Source: Rhizobium favelukesii (lineage in GTDB: Bacteria > Pseudomonadota > Alphaproteobacteria > Rhizobiales > Rhizobiaceae). Taken from it: 64,000 nucleotides of DNA. Location of the stretch: NCBI RefSeq assembly GCF_000577275.2, contig NZ_HG916852.1:1925001-1989000 (forward strand). Direction: 5' to 3'. The notes under the pieces were generated by a model. That model did no database searches, was not told where the DNA came from, and was given only the letters and a program-made list of their open reading frames with translations. Each line of letters begins with the position of its first letter. Position 1 is the stretch's first letter. Below are positions 61,824 through 64,000 of this stretch, piece by piece. A program made the translations under genes and the position numbers.

Positions 61824-63485
61824 TTGAAAGATAGTGCCACCAAGGCCGGCCTGATTGACCGGCGGCCGGCAATCGGCAGCGTGACCCTTTGCGTTGCTAC
61901 CACTCTCTACCTGCTTTTTGTGACAAATCACGCGTTCTGGAGCACTGCCTATGGCGATTTCGCTACCGATCGTCTGTCGTTCGTGCTGTTTGCGATCGGT
62001 ATTTCGGCAGTCAGCATGGCAATCGTCACTGCTTTCTCTGCGAAGTACGTTACCAAGCCGTTTCTGATCCTTTTCGTGCTCACGGCAGCCGCCGGCTCCT
62101 GGTTTACCGATCAGTTCGGGGTGATCGTGGACAAGGAGATGATCCGCAATGCAGCTGTGTCGACAGGCGCGGAGGCAGGGCATTTGATAACGGTGCGCTT
62201 TGCGCTTCATATGCTGCTCACTGGAATATTGCCGTCGCTTCTCATTGTGTGGGTGCGTATCCGGCATCGCCCGGTGCTGTCCAAGCTTGCTCATAATACG
62301 GGCGTGATCCTGGCTTGCCTTTCCGTCTTCGCCACAATCGGATTCGGCGACTACCGGGCCTTTGCGGGTGTCGGGCGGGCTCACAGGGACATCCTCGAGA
62401 GGTTAAATCCATTTGCGCCGATCACAAGCACCATTGGATTTGCAGTCTCGTCCGAGGAGGATGCGCGTGTCGCTGCTGCGCCGCTTGGCATAGATGCGCA
62501 TCGGGTAAATACGGCCGGTCTAAACAAGCCGCGCGTGACAATCATCGTCGCCGGCGAGACTGCCCGTGCAGACGATTTCTCGCTTGGTGGTTATCCGCGC
62601 AAGACCAATCCGGAACTCGAAAAGCAGAACGTCGTCTATTTTCCGAATACGAGCAGCTGCGGTACAGCGACGGCAATCTCGATTCCTTGCATGTTCTCCA
62701 TCTATCCGCGGACGGCCTATACGCATCGCAAGGGCCTGGCGACCGAGAACCTTCTCGACGTGCTGAGCCACGCCAAGGTCGACGTGTCCTGGCTGGACAA
62801 CGATACCGGCAGCTATCACGTGACTGACCGCGTCGCCTATACCTCGCTGCCGCAGTCTAACGATCCACGCTTTTGCAAGGACAGCGAGTGCCTTGACGCC
62901 ATCCTGCTCGACAAGGTCGACGATTGGCTCGATCACGTGAAGGGTGACAGCGTCTTAGTCCTCCACCAAATCGGCAGTCACGGGCCTGCCTACTTCGCTC
63001 GTTACCCCGATGAGTACCGACGCTTCGTTCCCGACTGCCGGGCAAATGACTTTGGCAACTGTACGGCCGAAGAGATCACCAACGCCTACGACAATACCAT
63101 CCTCTATACGGATCACGTCGTTTCGACCGTCATCGACAAGCTCAAGCAGCATTCTGAGAAAGTCGCGGGTGCAGCGATCTACGTATCGGATCACGGTGAA
63201 TCGCTTGGCGAGAACGGCATCTACCTGCATGGTGCGCCGTATATCGTGGCGCCGTCGCAGCAGACGCACGTCCCGTTCCTGGCGTGGGTCAGCGACGATC
63301 TCGCCAAATCCGCCGGCTTCGACATGAGCTGCATGGCCAAACAGACGGATGGCTCCCGTTCACATGACAACCTCTTCCACAGCGTGCTTGGGCTGATGGA
63401 TGTGGCGACCAAGGTTTATGATCCGCATCTCGATGTTTTCGCCGCGTGTCGCCGACAGACGGACAAGACGGCAAGTATCCAGTGA
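61824..63485 (+). CDS. eptA: Phosphoethanolamine transferase (EptA-like), sulfatase family
   Basis: 553 residues from TTG 61824 with GGAG before it. N-terminal membrane domain of about five helices, then the periplasmic sulfatase-fold domain: IIVAGETARADDFSLGGY, SSCGTATAISIPCMF with nucleophile Thr281, and YVSDHGESLGENGIYLHG metal site. Adds phosphoethanolamine to lipid A or core, lowering negative charge and often polymyxin binding. Whether the target is lipid A here is inferred. Convergent with a response regulator gene. Confidence 0.85.
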   Translation: MKDSATKAGLIDRRPAIGSVTLCVATTLYLLFVTNHAFWSTAYGDFATDRLSFVLFAIGISAVSMAIVTAFSAKYVTKPFLILFVLTAAAGSWFTDQFGVIVDKEMIRNAAVSTGAEAGHLITVRFALHMLLTGILPSLLIVWVRIRHRPVLSKLAHNTGVILACLSVFATIGFGDYRAFAGVGRAHRDILERLNPFAPITSTIGFAVSSEEDARVAAAPLGIDAHRVNTAGLNKPRVTIIVAGETARADDFSLGGYPRKTNPELEKQNVVYFPNTSSCGTATAISIPCMFSIYPRTAYTHRKGLATENLLDVLSHAKVDVSWLDNDTGSYHVTDRVAYTSLPQSNDPRFCKDSECLDAILLDKVDDWLDHVKGDSVLVLHQIGSHGPAYFARYPDEYRRFVPDCRANDFGNCTAEEITNAYDNTILYTDHVVSTVIDKLKQHSEKVAGAAIYVSDHGESLGENGIYLHGAPYIVAPSQQTHVPFLAWVSDDLAKSAGFDMSCMAKQTDGSRSHDNLFHSVLGLMDVATKVYDPHLDVFAACRRQTDKTASIQ

Positions 63486-63538
63486 TGAACCAGTCAGCCT
63501 CGGTGTGCTGCCGCAGCGGTTGGCCGAGGCCTACGGGT

Positions 63539-63565
63539 ATTGGCCGCCTCATTTGGGCGGCCAAT
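63539..63565. terminator. Bidirectional terminator
   Basis: ATTGGCCGCC (63539-63548) and GGCGGCCAAT (63556-63565), perfect 10-bp stem, loop TCATTTG, between the convergent eptA-like and response-regulator genes. Confidence 0.75.
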
Positions 63566-63571
63566 CAGGAT

Positions 63572-63931
63572 TCAGTGCTTGCGGTTTGCCGCTTTCATCC
63601 GCTCCGAAAGTTCCGAGAGCCCGAAGGGCTTCACCAGGAAATCGTCTGCGCCACTTTGCAAGCCCTCGATCTGATCCGAGGTCTGGTCATGGGCTGTGAG
63701 AATGATGACGGGGACGAAATTCGCTTGTCGTCTAAGCGCCTTCAGCAGAGTAAGGCCGTTGCCATCAGGTAAGCGCAAGTCGAGCAGAATTACGCCGTAC
63801 TTGCCGGTTCCGGCCGCTTCCGTCGCTTCGGCGAGGTTAAGGCACCAGTCGACTGAATGACCGTCGGCCGCGATGTGATCGCGCACGGCATCTCCCAGCA
63901 GGACGTTGTCCTCAACCAGCAATACGTTCAC
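63572..63931 (-). CDS. Receiver-only OmpR-type response regulator
   Basis: 119 residues from GTG 63931 with GGAGG upstream, overlapping the preceding gene by 4 bases (GTGA). MNVLLVEDNVLLGDAVRD, phospho-Asp in VILLDLRLPDGNGL, Thr in ILTAHDQ, Lys in DDFLVKPFGLSELSERM: a complete receiver domain. The chain stops right after the linker; no winged-helix domain follows, and a terminator comes within 7 bases. Either a natural single-domain receiver or a truncated OmpR regulator. It may act on the eptA neighbour, but cannot bind DNA by itself. Confidence 0.8.
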   Translation of the reverse strand: MNVLLVEDNVLLGDAVRDHIAADGHSVDWCLNLAEATEAAGTGKYGVILLDLRLPDGNGLTLLKALRRQANFVPVIILTAHDQTSDQIEGLQSGADDFLVKPFGLSELSERMKAANRKH

Positions 63932-64000
63932 GCGTCACCTCCGCTGCTGCGTGCCTGCCTTGCGGCAGCATGCCCAATCACCATGATGGTTTCGCTTGGG
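63928..64000 (-). CDS. C-terminal end of an upstream gene (partial at window edge)
   Basis: The minus-strand frame reads PSETIMVIGHAAARQARSSG then GDA and stops at TGA, which overlaps the response regulator start as GTGA. Only 23 residues are visible, so no function can be given; a co-transcribed partner of the receiver protein is likely by geometry. Confidence 0.45.
   Translation of the reverse strand, partial: PSETIMVIGHAAARQARSSGGDA

Overview
The window is GC-rich alphaproteobacterial DNA, most probably from Rhizobiaceae (Ensifer/Sinorhizobium, Rhizobium or Agrobacterium type). Pointers are two DUF982 genes, a DUF993 gene, a 1,5-anhydrofructose reductase very like the Ensifer (Sinorhizobium) morelense enzyme, and a rhizobial-type glycerol ABC transporter operon. 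I found no rRNA, tRNA or CRISPR array.

Region 1 (1 to about 27,335) is the right-hand part of a tailed, podovirus-like prophage whose left end lies outside the window. Small early genes overlap by 4 bases (1-4,811). They include a DUF1064 nuclease-like protein, a GcrA homologue, a protein made of a DnaA DNA-binding domain without the ATPase, and a SLOG protein. Fibre-like genes, terminase, a P22-like portal, scaffold, an SU10-like capsid, adaptor proteins, a nozzle/hub candidate and large presumed ejection proteins follow (4,811-21,863). The end holds a tail fibre, a beta-helix tailspike, an antisense FkbM methyltransferase cargo gene, and a lysis cassette with GH108 endolysin, holin candidate and Rz with embedded Rz1.

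Region 2 (27,336-31,560) is accessory DNA on the minus strand. It has small phage-type genes, two DUF982 genes, and a 1,514-bp insertion sequence (27,820-29,333) with 14-bp inverted repeats and a CTGAG target duplication. The IS splits a 74-codon gene whose frame is restored exactly when the IS and one duplication are removed.

Region 3 (31,727-49,996) is a LacI-controlled sugar or polyol catabolic locus. A DUF993 aldolase-like gene diverges from lacI. Downstream of lacI come 1,5-anhydrofructose reductase, a fused CoA-transferase, a crotonase, an aldehyde dehydrogenase, a CUT1 ABC transporter, two GMC oxidoreductases, a short-chain dehydrogenase and a glycerate kinase; a second SDR follows after a gap. 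Both divergent promoters carry the same palindrome between -35 and -10. My inference is uptake of an anhydro-polyol such as 1,5-anhydroglucitol, oxidation, side-chain chemistry that may pass through CoA thioesters, and exit as phosphoglycerate.

Region 4 (50,082-52,227) is a convergent Fsr-type MFS exporter and a divergent AraC-type regulator. Region 5 (52,330-61,651) is the glycerol operon glpD-glpSTPQUV-glpK behind a promoter with TTCG every 11 bp. Region 6 (61,824-64,000) is an EptA-type phosphoethanolamine transferase convergent with a receiver-only response regulator and the end of one more gene.
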